60,857 nt of DNA from Saccoglossus kowalevskii (GCF_000003605.2 NW_003114958.1:296381-357237), one strand, 5' to 3'; positions 13,085 through 28,755 are shown, counted from the stretch's first letter. Notes: generated by a model not told the origin, from the letters alone. Program-made: numbers and translations.

Positions 13085-14345
13085 TTATTACTTTTCATTA
13101 AATATGTGAATTTTTGCAGGTTGGTAATGATTTCTTTGGGGAATAAAATATTGGAAATAAAATCATTTCTATCTGTTTGATATCGTGGGCAAACTAAAAA
13201 AAAAGTGTAGTTCGTCTTTAACTTTCTGTAATGAGCATTGTTTACAAATTCTATTTTCTAATGGGGTTTTGGGATTGGTATGTCTGCCTTTTTCAATGGC
13301 TAGATTATGACTACTTATCCTGATTCTAGCCATTGATATTCTTTGATTATTATCCAAAACATTTAGGTAATTTTCCTGATTGTAATTTATTTTAAATTTA
13401 ATGTATGTTCTCAGTTTTGTTTTTTCTTTTGTCATATTCTCTCTCCAGTATGTTATATATTGTTGTTTAATAGTGCTGCTAATTTCCTTAATATTTTGAT
13501 GTGATAGCTGTGATGTTTTAGAGAGGTCTACATCTTTCAAGATATTTTTGACTGATGTTTCCCATTGTGCTTTTGACAAAGTCTGATCGCTTAACGCTAT
13601 CTTTGTATAATTATTTTGTGACTTGTCTGTGACACGGGACCAGAACTTAATCATATTGATTTCCACTTCGATAATCAATGAAAATGCTCCAATTTCACCC
13701 AACATGCATTATTCGCTGTGTATTTATTAAGCCCAAGTAGTTGTTTGATGAATTTTAAATGCATTTCTTGTTTTAGTTTTGTCCCAGTTATTTTCCATTC
13801 CCCAAATTTCAGATCCATACAGTAAAATTGGTTTGATACATATATTAAACAGATGGATGTACATTTTACAGTCTATTTCTTTTGGTAAAGACTACTTTAG
13901 TGCATACATGGCTTTGATTGCTTTATCTGCCAGGTTGTCTCTAGCTTCTGTAAATTTACCATTTGACTGAAAGATTATTCCAAGATAATTATATGAGTTG
14001 ACACAGCAAAGTTTTTCATTTTGATAATAGAATTGTTCATTTCTTTGTAGTGTTCCCCTTCTGAATACAAGAATTTTAGTTTTCTCAAGATTTACTTTAA
14101 TTTTTCATTTTTCGCAATAATCTTGCAGTTTATTTAATGCATTTTGTAGGCCTTTTTCTGTTATTGAAATTAGTACCAGATCATCGGCGTAAAGTAGCGA
14201 GTTAATTTTAGTGTTATGTAGTGACGGTGACTTGATCAAGGAATCTGTCTTCCAAGTATTTACTCATATCATTAACATATAAATTAAATAGTGTGGGGCT
14301 TATAACACAGCCTTGTCTCACACCTTTTGTTGTCTCAAAAAAAAA
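13085..14345 (-). mobile_element. Non-LTR retrotransposon, reverse transcriptase to 3' end, degenerate
   Basis: Read on the minus strand from about 14340 downwards there is KGVRQGCVISPTLFNLYVND, a reverse transcriptase palm motif. After a one-base frameshift comes the catalytic box LLYADDLVLIS (YADD at 14180-14191). The thumb region follows with at least two stops. Then comes a C-terminal region open from 13705 to 13169 containing RISSHNLAIEKGRH and a Cys-rich finger with KQC and ELHFFF. It is cut at its 5' end inside the reverse transcriptase domain. Its 3' end abuts the A-rich tail of the plus-strand element, so the two elements sit tail to tail. Frameshifts and stops mark it as a fossil. 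Confidence 0.8.
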
Positions 14346-15264
14346 AACTTGAAAAAATATGCTCAATGGTGTTAGTATTTCAAGCACAATATTTGACAAC
14401 AGTAAACATAGTTTTCTCAACAGGTCGTTGTGCCTGTTTACGTTTGTGCCTCTAAAATATGCGACTAATCGGAGTTGTCCTATAATATGGCAATCATAAA
14501 AACAAATCTGCCGGTTGTTGAATTGGCAAAGAGGGCGCTGTTTAGGCGGAACGAGCATTATTTATTTATTTAATTGCCATTGCTATCGAGTATACTAAAA
14601 GTGTGCAATTTTGCAAGTGTCACTTTTGTTCATATTCTAAATTATTCTATATTTATAAGTTTATTTTCAATAAATAAAAAAAAATAACAGATTTGGGTAC
14701 AAACTCATGGTGCATAGATCACAATTTTATTATAGAAATTAGCTATACTATTGAAAAATCCATTCCTAGTGGCCTTAACACGGACAGGTGATTATTATAA
14801 AACATCCGTAAGACTAGTAAGAATTCGGCACGTGTAAATTGGAAAAAAGACGATTTATTGCAGCAGATAAATCGGTTCATGACACACTTATGAAGAAACA
14901 CGAAATCAGAGTATTTTCGTCGAGTATGTGAATGCACGCATAACTTGGTATGGTAATTCAGTATCCCATCCAGCGTTGTTTATACTTTTCCATATTTTTT
15001 TCACCATATTGCAAATTACTACGCATCTAACTAATTTATACCAGCTTCATAGTATCAATGTTTTTTTTTCATATTTTAATAAACCTATTCATACTCAGGA
15101 ACTGATCACCATGACAACCAAAAGTTACTAGTATTTTACTCTTAGGCACAGTACCGAGATCAATGTGTTCGGAAACCATTTCTTGTCTGGTCACGTTCAC
15201 CCATTGAACACTACTTACATTTCAATGGTATTAATTACAGTCTATAGAGACACCGTTGTTTATT
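14346..15264. other. No gene recognised between retrotransposon fragments
   Basis: AT-rich sequence with no exon chain. Short open frames here look like chance. A run of A near 14338-14348 marks the 5' truncation point of the neighbouring element. Confidence 0.4.
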
Positions 15265-15423
15265 TTAAGTTCCCAGGTCAGAACACATACAGGTCTTATT
15301 TGAATCACTTTGCAGAATAAGGCAATTCTGTATAATGACAATATTGCTGTGAATTTTCATCCGCAAATAGGTGAGTGAATTGGTTTTTTTGATGTATAGG
15401 ATGAAAAGCAGAGGGCCTAACAT
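15265..15423 (-). mobile_element. Reverse transcriptase remnant (LGPLLF box)
   Basis: The minus strand from the ATG at 15421-15423 reads MLGPLLFILYIKKTNSLTYL and closes with TAA at 15265-15267. LGPLLFILYIND is the standard palm motif of CR1/jockey-type non-LTR reverse transcriptases, and here the ND has decayed to KK. Nothing else of the enzyme is clear on either side, so this is a short fossil. A chance match is possible but unlikely at this length. Confidence 0.45.
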
Positions 15424-15439
15424 GGGACACGTGGCCATT

Positions 15440-16695
15440 CTGAAAACGAACTACCAGTCGTCGTCTTTTTACTTTACTTCTTACTTCTTCCTGAAAAGTC
15501 CGTTAGTAGACCACGATCAGATTTGTTCATTTCGTGCAGACAACTTCAAATCACTTAATTGATGAATATTTTTGTTGATTTTCGTAATGATAATTTTAGT
15601 TTTCTTATTTTAGTGAATTTGTGAAGACTATTATCCACCCAAATCACTCTCACTCAAGGTGGATCACACTCAAGTCGGTTTGATTCCTTCTACTGTCAGA
15701 TTAATTAATTAATTAGTATCGTTATTAATTAGTATTTTAATATCGTTAACTAAAATGTTTTTATTCTTAGTAAATCTTGGTATTCTTGATATCTTCAAAA
15801 TGAATGTTTGACAGACAATATGTTTATGTTTACTATGTTGCAATATTCCTTATTCATCATTATCTCAGTGTTAATTGATCATTCACGCGAGTGAACTCAG
15901 AATGCTTGTATCACTGGAGAGTATTTAGCTATGTACTCAAGAACATTCGACAAATTTACATTTTACATACTCGACAGCTCATAAATTTGATATTTGTCAC
16001 AGTGCTGTAATTTTATTATTACATGCTTGGATGTTTGATGGAGGCAGTATAACTTTGACTCTTACTTATAGAACACATCTGCGGAATACTCCAGCCTTTA
16101 AAAACTAAATTACAACAAAATAGTTTTTGGTCCGTGGATCACATAAAAATGCAGTCTATATTTTTGGGGCAGTTCTGTTTGGTCTATTCGAGGGTATTCA
16201 TGTAACCTCAGTTGTTTGAGATCTGCCTAACAATGTGAACGTGTCAGGCTATGCATTATATACAGGACGACTGAAGATTTCACCATACTCATTTGTTATG
16301 TAACTATAATAAAATAAATGATTCCATGCATTATGCAGTGAAAATGAGAACTTTCCATAAACATTTAAATTTGTGTTAGATCTTGCATCAAAAGGGAATA
16401 TTCTTAACTGACCCTTTTTGCAATTTTTTTTTTGAGTTTGCAAATTCGTTTCTTCCAAAATGTTCATGCCTCACCCTGATATTGCAATTAGTTCACACCT
16501 TCTTTAGATTTGCCGTCACAGTTAAAATGCATTCTAGTAAACCTGGCTGAATAATGTCCACTCGTAGTAACTATAAACAGGAAGTATGGTAACTACAAAG
16601 CCCAGAATGCATAAAAGTTAAGCATTGGCCTAAGTGAAACTGTCAGTGTGAATCAGAGACGCCCAATCCACTAAAATCGGTGGTATTGTTGTTAT
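15440..16695. other. No gene recognised
   Basis: AT-rich sequence without a supported exon, tRNA-like fold or obvious repeat. It contains short direct repeats of ATTAATTA near 15700. Confidence 0.4.
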
Positions 16696-16699
16696 ATAT

Positions 16700-16990
16700 T
16701 GGCGATCGGCTACCTGATCTAGGAATTTAATCACTCTGTTCATCTCGACGTCTGTTGGCGATCCGTTCCTTGAGCTAAGATCACCCATATAATCACTCCG
16801 TTCATTTATATGTCTTTTGGCGATCCGTTCCTTGAGCTAAGATCACCCATATAATCACTCCGTTCATCTACGTGTTTTTAGGCGATCCGTTCTTTAGCTA
16901 GGATTACTGATATAATCACTCCGTTCAATCATTTGTCTGTTGGCGATCCTTTCCCTGGGCTAGGATTGCCCTAATATTCACTCCGTCGGT
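16700..16990. repeat. Tandem repeat, about 62-bp unit, 4-5 copies
   Basis: The phrase AATCACTCCGTTCAT recurs at 16729, 16791, 16853, 16914 and, degraded, near 16975, giving spacings of 62, 62, 61 and about 61. Each unit also carries a GGCGATCCGTTC phrase and a GAGCTAAGATCACCC phrase. Units two and three are nearly identical and the outer ones are more diverged. It lies directly upstream of a possible terminal exon. Confidence 0.85.
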
Positions 16991-17027
16991 CCACATGTAC
17001 GTACCAACTCTTTTGTAAAATTTTCAG

Positions 17028-17229
17028 GTGCGCCGATTACTTTCGAAATTGTCACACCAGCACTTCAGTTAAACGGAATAATCAGAACGAAATTCTGGAG
17101 CCACTTTTCCATGGCAACATCATGTTTTCCAACCATCGCGACATATGTATCTCCTCCTACAAATCTTGGTTTCAAAAATTTCGGACACATTTTATTCTAC
17201 TCTACTTGAGAGAGTGCCGAAACAGTTGA
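17028..17229 (+). CDS. Possible orphan terminal exon
   Basis: A pyrimidine-rich tract and CAG acceptor (ending at 17027) are followed by a frame entered in phase 1. That frame encodes 66 residues beginning CADYFRNCHTSTSV and ends with TGA at 17227-17229. The peptide has four cysteines and a C-terminal hydrophobic patch (FILLYL). Phase 1 entry matches the other extracellular genes here. I could not find upstream partner exons, and no family is recognised. A longer overlapping frame (17145-17465) in another phase has no better support. It may be chance. Confidence 0.3.
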
Positions 17230-18027
17230 TTGAATTTTTGCTACTCTCGAATTTCAGTGCGATAGTGATAGTTTTGACGCTTCATGGTCGAGAGATGCAT
17301 GCATCCATCTCCCCTGTCATTGCAGTGGAACCGTGGTACACACCGGATATTGATAACATTTTCAGAGGTAAATTTGATTCACTGCTAGATAATGCTGGCA
17401 ACAATATCGAAGGCAGCTCATCGTTTCTAAATTCTAAACTATCCACACTCACTATCAACGTTTGAAATGCTTAATAGCTTCAACCATAGCAAGCAATTCG
17501 TTGACGTTTCCTTACAGCATCAACCAACAAAATATAACACATCGATTGAGCGGTGTTTTTGAAAACTGACTTCCACCGTCTATTCGAGAGATACCGTCGG
17601 TTGGGTGCATTAGCCACGTGGGAAGGATGGGAATCCTTTACACTAATACCAGTTAACACAAACATAATCTCTTATCAATGTCGTATTGAATATGAATATC
17701 AATACTTAGTATAGAGTATGCATGTACATGACAGTGAGTGACACTAGACGAGAAACGAAGGAGTATGAAAGTTATTTTACTTTGAAACTGTCGAGTGAAC
17801 CAATCCACTTTGCACTGAAAAGAACCTTTTGAGGCACTGTTTTAATTTCCGCTCATTGATTAAAGAGTATGCAATAAAGCGTTTGCTATTCAAATATAGT
17901 TGACAATTTAAAGATACGACAAGTACTTCCTGACCATCCCTTGATTTATGGCGTCTTTCTCCGTAAAATATACTGCTTGTAAATTTGCTTATACGTCATA
18001 CGGTGGGTGGAGCAGCCGAGCCACGGA

Positions 18028-18243
18028 TCATAACAATAAACCGTACATCGCACGTGCATGTAGTGTGTAGTCGATACAAAACGGAGCCATTTCGAAAGTC
18101 AGTGATTTTCCAATGCCTGTAGGCGCAGATACAAAAACGTCTCGGCCATCTTAGTAAGCATCCACGACCTCACGCTGATATCGACGAACGCTTTGGTATC
18201 CTAATACTTTTAAGGCTTGCTCCAAACATTCTCCCGATAACAT
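18028..18243 (-). pseudogene. RecQ-like DNA helicase fragment
   Basis: The minus strand from ATG 18243 reads as the N-terminus of a RecQ-family helicase. A segment with LGYQSVRRYQREVVDAY is followed by GRDVFVSAPTGIGKSLTFE, which holds the Q-motif-like region and the Walker A box (APTGIGKS). RecQ enzymes unwind DNA in repair and recombination. An in-frame TAA (18151-18153) sits between VVDAY and DGRDVF, and the frame closes at 18028. The rest of the helicase, including the DEAH/DEVH box and helicase C domain, is absent. Helicase fragments of this kind can be spread by transposons or retroposition. The family call is fairly secure; the route of arrival is unknown. Confidence 0.6.
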
Positions 18244-18249
18244 TGCACG

Positions 18250-20234
18250 TTTTTTTTTTAAATTCAATCTAAAATAAAATGGCATATGCGATTCGGATAT
18301 GAGAAAGTAGGTAAAGTTTTCGGAATCTATGTTTAGATAGTGTGTATGATTTCCGGAGTCTCAGTTGGTATGTTAATTAGCCTGTCTTCTGATTGGTTGA
18401 AACATATTAGACACGTCAATCATTACAAGCCCGAATCTGGCCGGTAATGTGAGGGCGCTTACACTGATGGCAAGTCTGTTGAGATTTCGCGTCACATGAC
18501 TTTCGCGTTCACCCCTCGTTTACGCAATTTATATTTATTTTTCAAGAATTTTTCATCGGAATTGCAACAGACTGCAAGCAAGTCTATATTTACGTGTGAC
18601 TTCAATACTTGTAATTGACTGATTAAATTTAGAACAGTCAGTTACGTAACTTGTTTTATCAGAGGCGCTGCCTTGGAGCGATCACTTGCACCTGTTTGCA
18701 CGAAAAAAGTGCCTCACGTTAACACTCCAGCGTGGTGCTGCATAGGAAAGTCAACGAACGACTGAACATTTAGGGAGACGTTCTGATCGACAATATATCT
18801 ATATACACAGTCACTGGACGTAAACTAAGGCATTTATTTTATAACATTTGCTGTGAGGGATTTACATTGAACCAAACTTATATTGTGACTTATTATTTTG
18901 TTGTGTCCATATAAATGTTTTTAACGGGGGCAGTGAATAAGTAATAACTGGTTTAAACAGCATTGTTTTCATTGAAAAACTGTGATGACAAACACTGATT
19001 GGCAGACCCAATTCTTTATAATTGACTTGAACTTAAACTCTTAAGCTTCGGTAGACATACACAGGAAGTATGGATATACAACTACGACTTAAACGGCTGG
19101 GATACTGATTACATATTTACAATTTATTATTGGTCGTTATATTGTTAAAAGTGTATACGTGTTATAAAGTGTTAACAAGGATGGAAATAACGCAAAATTA
19201 CGGCACGCTGTAACTTATAGCGTCTAAGATTAAACAGGAAGAGTAATTTCTTAAGAGATACTAGCATGGATTCCATGAAAAAGAAACTGGCCACCAGTCG
19301 GCAATATTTGTTCAAATTACAACATACCAAAAAAGATTAGAAAGAACTTCCTTGTATTGGAAGCATATTACGAATTAATTCAAAATTTAAGATTAGTCTT
19401 TCAAAAAAGTATATTGAAAATAGCTTGGCTAATAATATCTGTTTGCTATTTGAAATGGACAAGTCTACAATATTGAAGTTTATAATACTTGAAGAACATA
19501 AATTTGATTATGTATATTTTTCATGTAATTTATTCCAGAGCACATCTACCACAAGTTCAATCTGATTTTTTGAGATATCAGGAATTGGTGAATAATTAGA
19601 TAAATATGCATGGTTTTCAACATTGCTGTTGAATGAGATCCGTCAAGGCCGGTTAGGTATATAGCTGTGGAACATTATTTGTTAATACCAAATTGCCACC
19701 AATCACTAATAATATATAATAATATATACAACCTTCATACCAAGTTTGACAGACGTTGGCCCGAGCATTGCAGAAAAATTATAAATGGCACGTTCAACAT
19801 ACGATTTTTCAAAATTTTCAGGGAATAAGATGACTATCGTTCGGTTCAAAATAATGGAATTCCAAAATCACGTACACCTGTCAAATAATATGTACTATCA
19901 ATATACGAACTTACAACCAAATGGTCAAAGCTTGTCTGAGCAATGACTCTGCACACACAATTACTAGTACCAGTTTTAGAATTCATCCGACTAAACAGAG
20001 GAGATTACATTCGTATTTGATCTCACTCCTTGATACAAATTACAATTTTAATTGAAAGCAGCGGCGATTTCAAAGGCTAGTTCCCCGAAGCAGTAGTCTG
20101 CTTACACCTGAAATGAATGAAAAATATAACTTAGCCATCAGCATTATAACACAAATCTATAATCTGCATTTAAATAATTATTGTTGCTACCCTACATTGA
20201 CGGAGTAGATAATCCATTCATTATGTTACAACAA
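18250..20234. other. Upstream region of the EGF/F-lectin gene, no exon seen
   Basis: No coding exon was recognised. Several stretches (about 18606-18740 and 20130-20175) resemble sequence at 26660-26830 and 27440-27480 in the same order and orientation, pointing to an old segmental duplication. Confidence 0.4.
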
Positions 20235-20240
20235 TATATA
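20235..20240 (+). promoter_or_regulatory. Candidate TATA box of the EGF/F-lectin gene
   Basis: TATATA in the context ACAATATATAACT lies 87 bases upstream of the ATG at 20322. That would place transcription start near 20265 with a leader of about 55 bases. Confidence 0.3.
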
Positions 20241-20321
20241 ACTATGTCTTGCAACAGATTCTCACTTGTTACATTATATCAGTCTGAAGTCGAGTAATTT
20301 TCCGTTGAATGACCCGCAATC

Positions 20322-23772
<3,451 letters not shown>

Positions 23773-24028
23773 TGAAACGAGTCATGTGGTATGAGAAGGT
23801 GAAGGAAATACCGCTTTTAATTTGGACCAACAGTATTTGATTTACATTATTGACGTTCACAAATGTATGTGTATAAATATATATATCTTCGTTTAACGTA
23901 AATTATTGCAAATTTTTGGCCAGAGCGCCATCTAGCATTTGTGGGGAATCATTTTTATTTGGAATGCTCTGATTGGACGAAAGTTTGAGCCTAGCAAGGT
24001 GTTATAGAATTGGCCTGTTCGGATTCAA

Positions 24029-24034
24029 AATAAA
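24029..24034 (+). promoter_or_regulatory. Candidate poly(A) signal (AATAAA)
   Basis: This AATAAA lies about 257 bases after the stop at 23770-23772 and is the first canonical signal downstream of the EGF/F-lectin gene. Confidence 0.45.
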
Positions 24035-24035
24035 C

Positions 24036-24150
24036 ATAAACCAATAATTTGACAGGAAAGTAATATTTATAATGCAGCAAGCTGTTTTGCTATTGTGATA
24101 GAGTTTTTATATTCCCCTGTCAAATGCATTTATTGGTTCAGTGAAAAATC
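24036..24150. repeat. Imperfect inverted repeat, MITE-like
   Basis: A left arm around CCAATAATTTGACAGG is matched by a right arm around CCTGTCAAATGCATTTATTGG in inverted orientation, each about 35-40 bases with small indels. The arms enclose about 40 bases. A small decayed hairpin transposon is a reasonable guess. Confidence 0.4.
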
Positions 24151-25089
24151 AAAATAATGTGTCCCTATAACTTAGGTTTTTATTGATCAAGGCATTTTAA
24201 AAATCATGGGTGTTAACTCCTCTCAATTTATAACCCATGGCCCCCATAAAATAATGATTGCATCCAATAATAAAATAAAGATGGCAGAATATAGCGTTGA
24301 TTCATCTTGTTCTACTCTGAATTACTTGGAGCAAATAAAGATCCTAGAAAGTTAGTATTTATATGCCTTTTTTTTTTTTTTGGTATATTTCACTGTCTTT
24401 GAATTTCCCAATATGTTTGTTGCGATTGATTCCTTTGCATTTCTTCAGTCAATGTTATTCTTGACTACCTACCCAGCTCCTCGTCGGGCGCTATATGTGG
24501 CTGGTGTGGCATATTTAAGGTCGTTTTAACCCACCAAATCAGAACGGACAGTAGGGCAATTGTCACATTTAGTGCTGCAAGAAAATACAGTAAAACACTA
24601 TGAAATAGCCAATACATATTATTTTAGGGAATTTGACTCAATGCATGAATTAACTGAATCTTAATTTAGCTAAAGTACCAATAATCTTACTGTGAGAATA
24701 TACTCTTTTCTAATGAACGACATTTTAATTTAGCTGAATTGCGAATAAGCTAAATTAGCTAAAATAATATGCTAGCTAAAAAGACATGTTTTACAGTACT
24801 GTCTGTCCATGTGTATTTATGCAATTTCTTTGGCTTGAAACAAATTCACTAGCTTTGTACACACAGATATAACGGTTTACCTGTTTCTAGTTGAAATTTA
24901 GCCAATATTATTACCCAAGACAGTTGGACATTTGCCACATGTCACAACACTTATTTCCAAGTGCCACATCTTATAACAACTAGTCAAATCTGATATTGGC
25001 TAGAGCTTTTGTTTATATGGAAATGGTCATGGTGAATGGCATACTCAGAAAGTAACAAAAATAATCACCGTCTTACTCCGCCCACACCA
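24151..25089. other. Intergenic, no gene recognised; TTAGCTAA-rich patch
   Basis: Between about 24655 and 24800 the motif TTTAGCTAA and its variants recur. The patch ends in ACATGTTTTACAGTACTG. A related patch (AAATTAGCTAAATTAAAACC, then CATGTAAAAC) lies at 4473-4513 in an intron of the first gene. This suggests a dispersed repeat family. No exon was found. Confidence 0.4.
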
Positions 25090-28000
25090 CTACGAATTAA
25101 ATGGCTGTTTATAAGGCTACTTTGGTTTTATGGTTCTTATAGATAACAATTTAAATTTTTAAAATTACTGATGTATATATATATTGACCACTCCATAATG
25201 TATGGCGTCTTTCTCCATAAAATAATACTTCCCACGATAAGTGACCGATGATCATCACTAAGTGGTTGTGCGCATTTGTATGATTCACGTGCGACTTTGT
25301 ATGAATATTTGATCCGTGGTACATCGTGGCCATTCCAGGATGTAAACTCGTTCTTACAATTAAATAAATACAACATTAGTATATTAGGCCCATTTTATAT
25401 GATATTTCAATGCGACGCAAAACATAATATATTGTCAAATATTTTGATTTCAATTATTTCCATGGGATAACAAATTTGGAATTTTTTGGCAAATTTTTAA
25501 TTCATTTTCAGTATCAGTGTGTTTAAATTTCCTCGAATTAACATTATGGCATTTTACGTCTGTCAAATAACGGCCAAATAAATACGTGGAATCATTAATT
25601 ACTAAGGACCTGGTGTAGAATTGGAAATTACTCTAAACAAATGTCCAATTCGGGAACAGGATAATACTATATTTGGTTAGTGATGAAAGAGTAGGGCGCC
25701 ACCAGACTGTCGGGCTTAGCAAGTGCGTCGTGTTTCTCTCATGAATTTGGCACTGACTGTACACAAAGGAAGCCGCTCATTCTGTACGGCCCTGTATGTG
25801 GTGTTTACGTTGAGGACGTTGAGATGGTCCTTGGTACATCGTGACCAATAATAAAATGGGTAGTTTTCCAACTGTGGGCGTGTCTTTTATTTCTGTGCTA
25901 AATGTGCAACACCAAAGTCCCGCCATTTATTTTTCATGGTTGTTCGACCACAGTCGTCAGCGCCAGTATCGCGAGTTCTAGGTTTGGTTTACTATGTTGG
26001 TCGCTTGACACCGTAATCACCGCCTCACTATCGGTACCTACGCCCAACTCGGCGTCCTGGGGAGGAAATCTACTCGATACCTCTCCTTCCCGGAAACATG
26101 CTTTCCAATACGAGACTGATATATCTATAAGTTCGGTCATTTAAAATCATAGTCTGGACAATTTTTTATTATTTAAATGGTCGGTTTCCATTGCTGCTCC
26201 AAATCATTCAGAAAATGGCAGCCCCAAAACAGCGCAAATTCATTTTACCGCCACTTTACAGCGGTTTTCACACAGACACCTGCTAATTCCGTTACCCAAT
26301 GGCTGAAGCAATTTCACATCGATCAGACACGACCCAAAACAGATGACGAGATTTGGCAGGATCGGCCAATGCGCATGCGTATAAAACAGCTGGTACTAAA
26401 ATCCTAATATTCTAATTTCCTAATAACTTATTTTACACTCGTACAATGCAGAATACATACTTGATTAGATTGGTTGGCCATCAAGTATCAACCTATGGCA
26501 CCCAATTGATATATCACCAATACCATAGTACAGAGTTATGTTAACAGCGAGTCACAAATAAGACTAATATACTAAATTTGTATTTAATTAATTGTAAGGA
26601 TGAGATTACATTGTGAAATGGCCACGATGTACCACGGATCATATTTGTACTTTTAAATAATACTTGTAACTGAATATCGTTGTCGTTTGATGTAAAAATA
26701 CACTTGTATAGGCTTTTCAACCACGCAACATCTTTCGTTTTCTTTTAACCTACTAAATAGTTGCATTGATTTTATCAGAGACGCCGCCTTGAAACGAACT
26801 AGTTTGCACGCCACTCTATCAGCCAATGTTAACAGTTTATAGTAATTATCGCGGCTTAATATTGTGATCACTTTTTGTATATATTTGAGTTTCCACAGTA
26901 AAGTTGTAAACAGACATGTTTGCGATAAGCTGCTCACTCATAGTCGTACACACGTTAGTGGTTCCTCTATTAATTCGACTGCATACATACTCCCACTGGA
27001 TGTAAACTATGGTATTGATAGCTACATAATATTCACGCAAACAGTTGGTGATTACATTAAAACAAAAACACCAGGTCACAGAATAATTATAGCCGCCTAT
27101 ATTATTGTAAGTGCTAACGTTCTATTTTGTGTGTTTTTAGGCTTAAATAAAAAGAGCAAAGTGGTATTGACTTGTTTTGGGACAAAGAAGTTACTGTCTC
27201 CTATTTACATATACATCCAATTATTCGAGGCACTCAATTCAAAAATATGGTTCTCTAGTTTATTACAAAATAAAATGGTAAACAAAAAAGTTGAAAATCT
27301 CATATTGAAGTCATTGACATTCGTCTGTGGCCCCCTACGTGATGAAAATTGTATTGAATGCGAAGCAGTAGAACGGATTATCTAAAAACCCCGAAAGCAA
27401 CAGCGATTAATGAAAATACCACCTATAGTCTTCAACATTACAACAATCTATAATCTATCTTTAAATATGTGTTGCTAGGACAACACAATATTATACATAA
27501 TAACTTACAGGTGAATGATGTTTTGAAAACCAGTTGCCTATAAGTAGATATTGCTCTCTCTACATTAGTTTAGCTCGGGGCTTGGGACTGAACCTGAATG
27601 CTGCGACGTTGTATCCCGTGTATTATATTTGAATCATATATAATAGTGTTCTATGACAGTCTCTATAATGTATTAGTTGGGTATTTTACTGTTGTTAAAT
27701 GGTCAGCAATTAGGAGCAGAATTATACCGACTTGAGATGACATCTTTACTGCATTAATGTACAGAATACTTTTACTGACTGAAATTCGCTTACACGTGTC
27801 ATGTACACATGTGGCTGCTGCTTGCATGTAATAAGGTACATTAGGCTGATCTGCTTTGTACCACTAAGTACAACCACTGCTCGTATAGACGCATTCTTGC
27901 ACGCATGCACGGAATTTAGTGCGCTTATACATTTGAAAGATTTCCCTCCGTACTTTTTAACACCATCCAGTATAGGCAGCTTAAAACTAAACTTAAGACT

Positions 28001-28150
28001 CCTTTTCCTATTGTGTATACACAGAAAACATAAACAAAAAGCACCCGGCCTGAAGCAGTAGACCAACGTGTAACGTAATTAAGTGTATTTAACATGATAA
28101 ATGCTGCTACGCAGTACACTCGGATGGGGCATGGAAAACATCATAAAGTA
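25090..28150 (+). repeat. Diverged partial copy of the 17.9-22.3 kb segment
   Basis: Short similar stretches occur in the same order and orientation in both places. They are 17947 with 25200 (TATGGCGTCTTTCTCC), 18022 with 26632 (CCACGGATCATA), 18606-18720 with 26660-26830, 20150 with 27445 (AATCTATAATCT), and 22165-22260 with 27983-28090 (CAGCTTAAAAC and TAAGTGTATTTAACA). The region equivalent to the EGF exons is missing from this copy. It reads as a decayed paralogous segment. No working gene was recognised in it. Confidence 0.45.
25310..26641. repeat. Perfect 25-bp inverted repeats 1.3 kb apart
   Basis: TGATCCGTGGTACATCGTGG plus five more bases at 25310-25334 is exactly reverse-complemented at 26617-26641. 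A related phrase (TTGGTACATCGTGACCA) sits at about 25832. The enclosed 1.28 kb includes a GC-richer stretch at 25900-26150 without recognisable coding content, and a TGCGCATGCGTATAAAAC promoter-like string at about 26370-26387. This could be a non-autonomous DNA transposon, though target-site duplications are not evident. Confidence 0.5.
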
Positions 28151-28755
28151 CTGTGACCGCGAAATGTTAGGAAGAAGGGCTTTGCGAATATTGAATGTGA
28201 TGCAACATAGCAGTCGTCATTCAGTATCGAATATATATATATATATATATCTATTTATTACTCTACTATAGTGATCACGCACATAATTACTCTTTTATTG
28301 AAATCTGTGAAGTAGTTTTTGTTAAACAGTGAAGAGGTTTAAAATTAACTAATAAGTTTGCAAACTAGGTCATCATTATGCACGGATTTCAACCAAAAAC
28401 TAATAAGGTTTGGGCATTATCCCAGAGCATCTATGTACAAATATTCATTGAAAACTGGTATTTGGATCTTAAGATATCAGTGGAACAGTAGACCGAAACA
28501 AATGAACAAACACTCACACATAGGCGCACCACAACAAATATCATTGTGCGCTTTGCACACGGGAGTCAAAAACAGCATACTGCACTGGGGCTAAAACTCA
28601 ATATAACAACACATTTCCGGTAAAATGAACACTTTAATGAAACACACATGTATGTATGATGCACAACTAGTAATAGTTTTGTAGGTAGCTGACTATGAGT
28701 AAAATTGTTGAACAAGTGAAAAGAAAACGTGTAAGTTCTTAAAAGACCTTGATTA
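28151..28755. other. Intergenic with (AT)n microsatellite
   Basis: A pure AT dinucleotide run of 20 bases lies at 28231-28250. No exon was recognised in the rest. Confidence 0.5.

Noticed and set aside
16700-16990. A CRISPR-like array (repeats with spacers)
   Set aside because: The units are contiguous imperfect tandem copies without unique spacers, and the host is a eukaryote.
17145-17465. A 106-codon frame overlapping the orphan exon
   Set aside because: It is in a different phase from the acceptor-supported frame and begins without splice or promoter support.
26864-27385. A 173-codon plus-strand open frame
   Set aside because: It does not begin with ATG, has no splice context or family match, and lies in a segment whose partner region (18.7-19.3 kb) does not keep the frame open. 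Probably chance.
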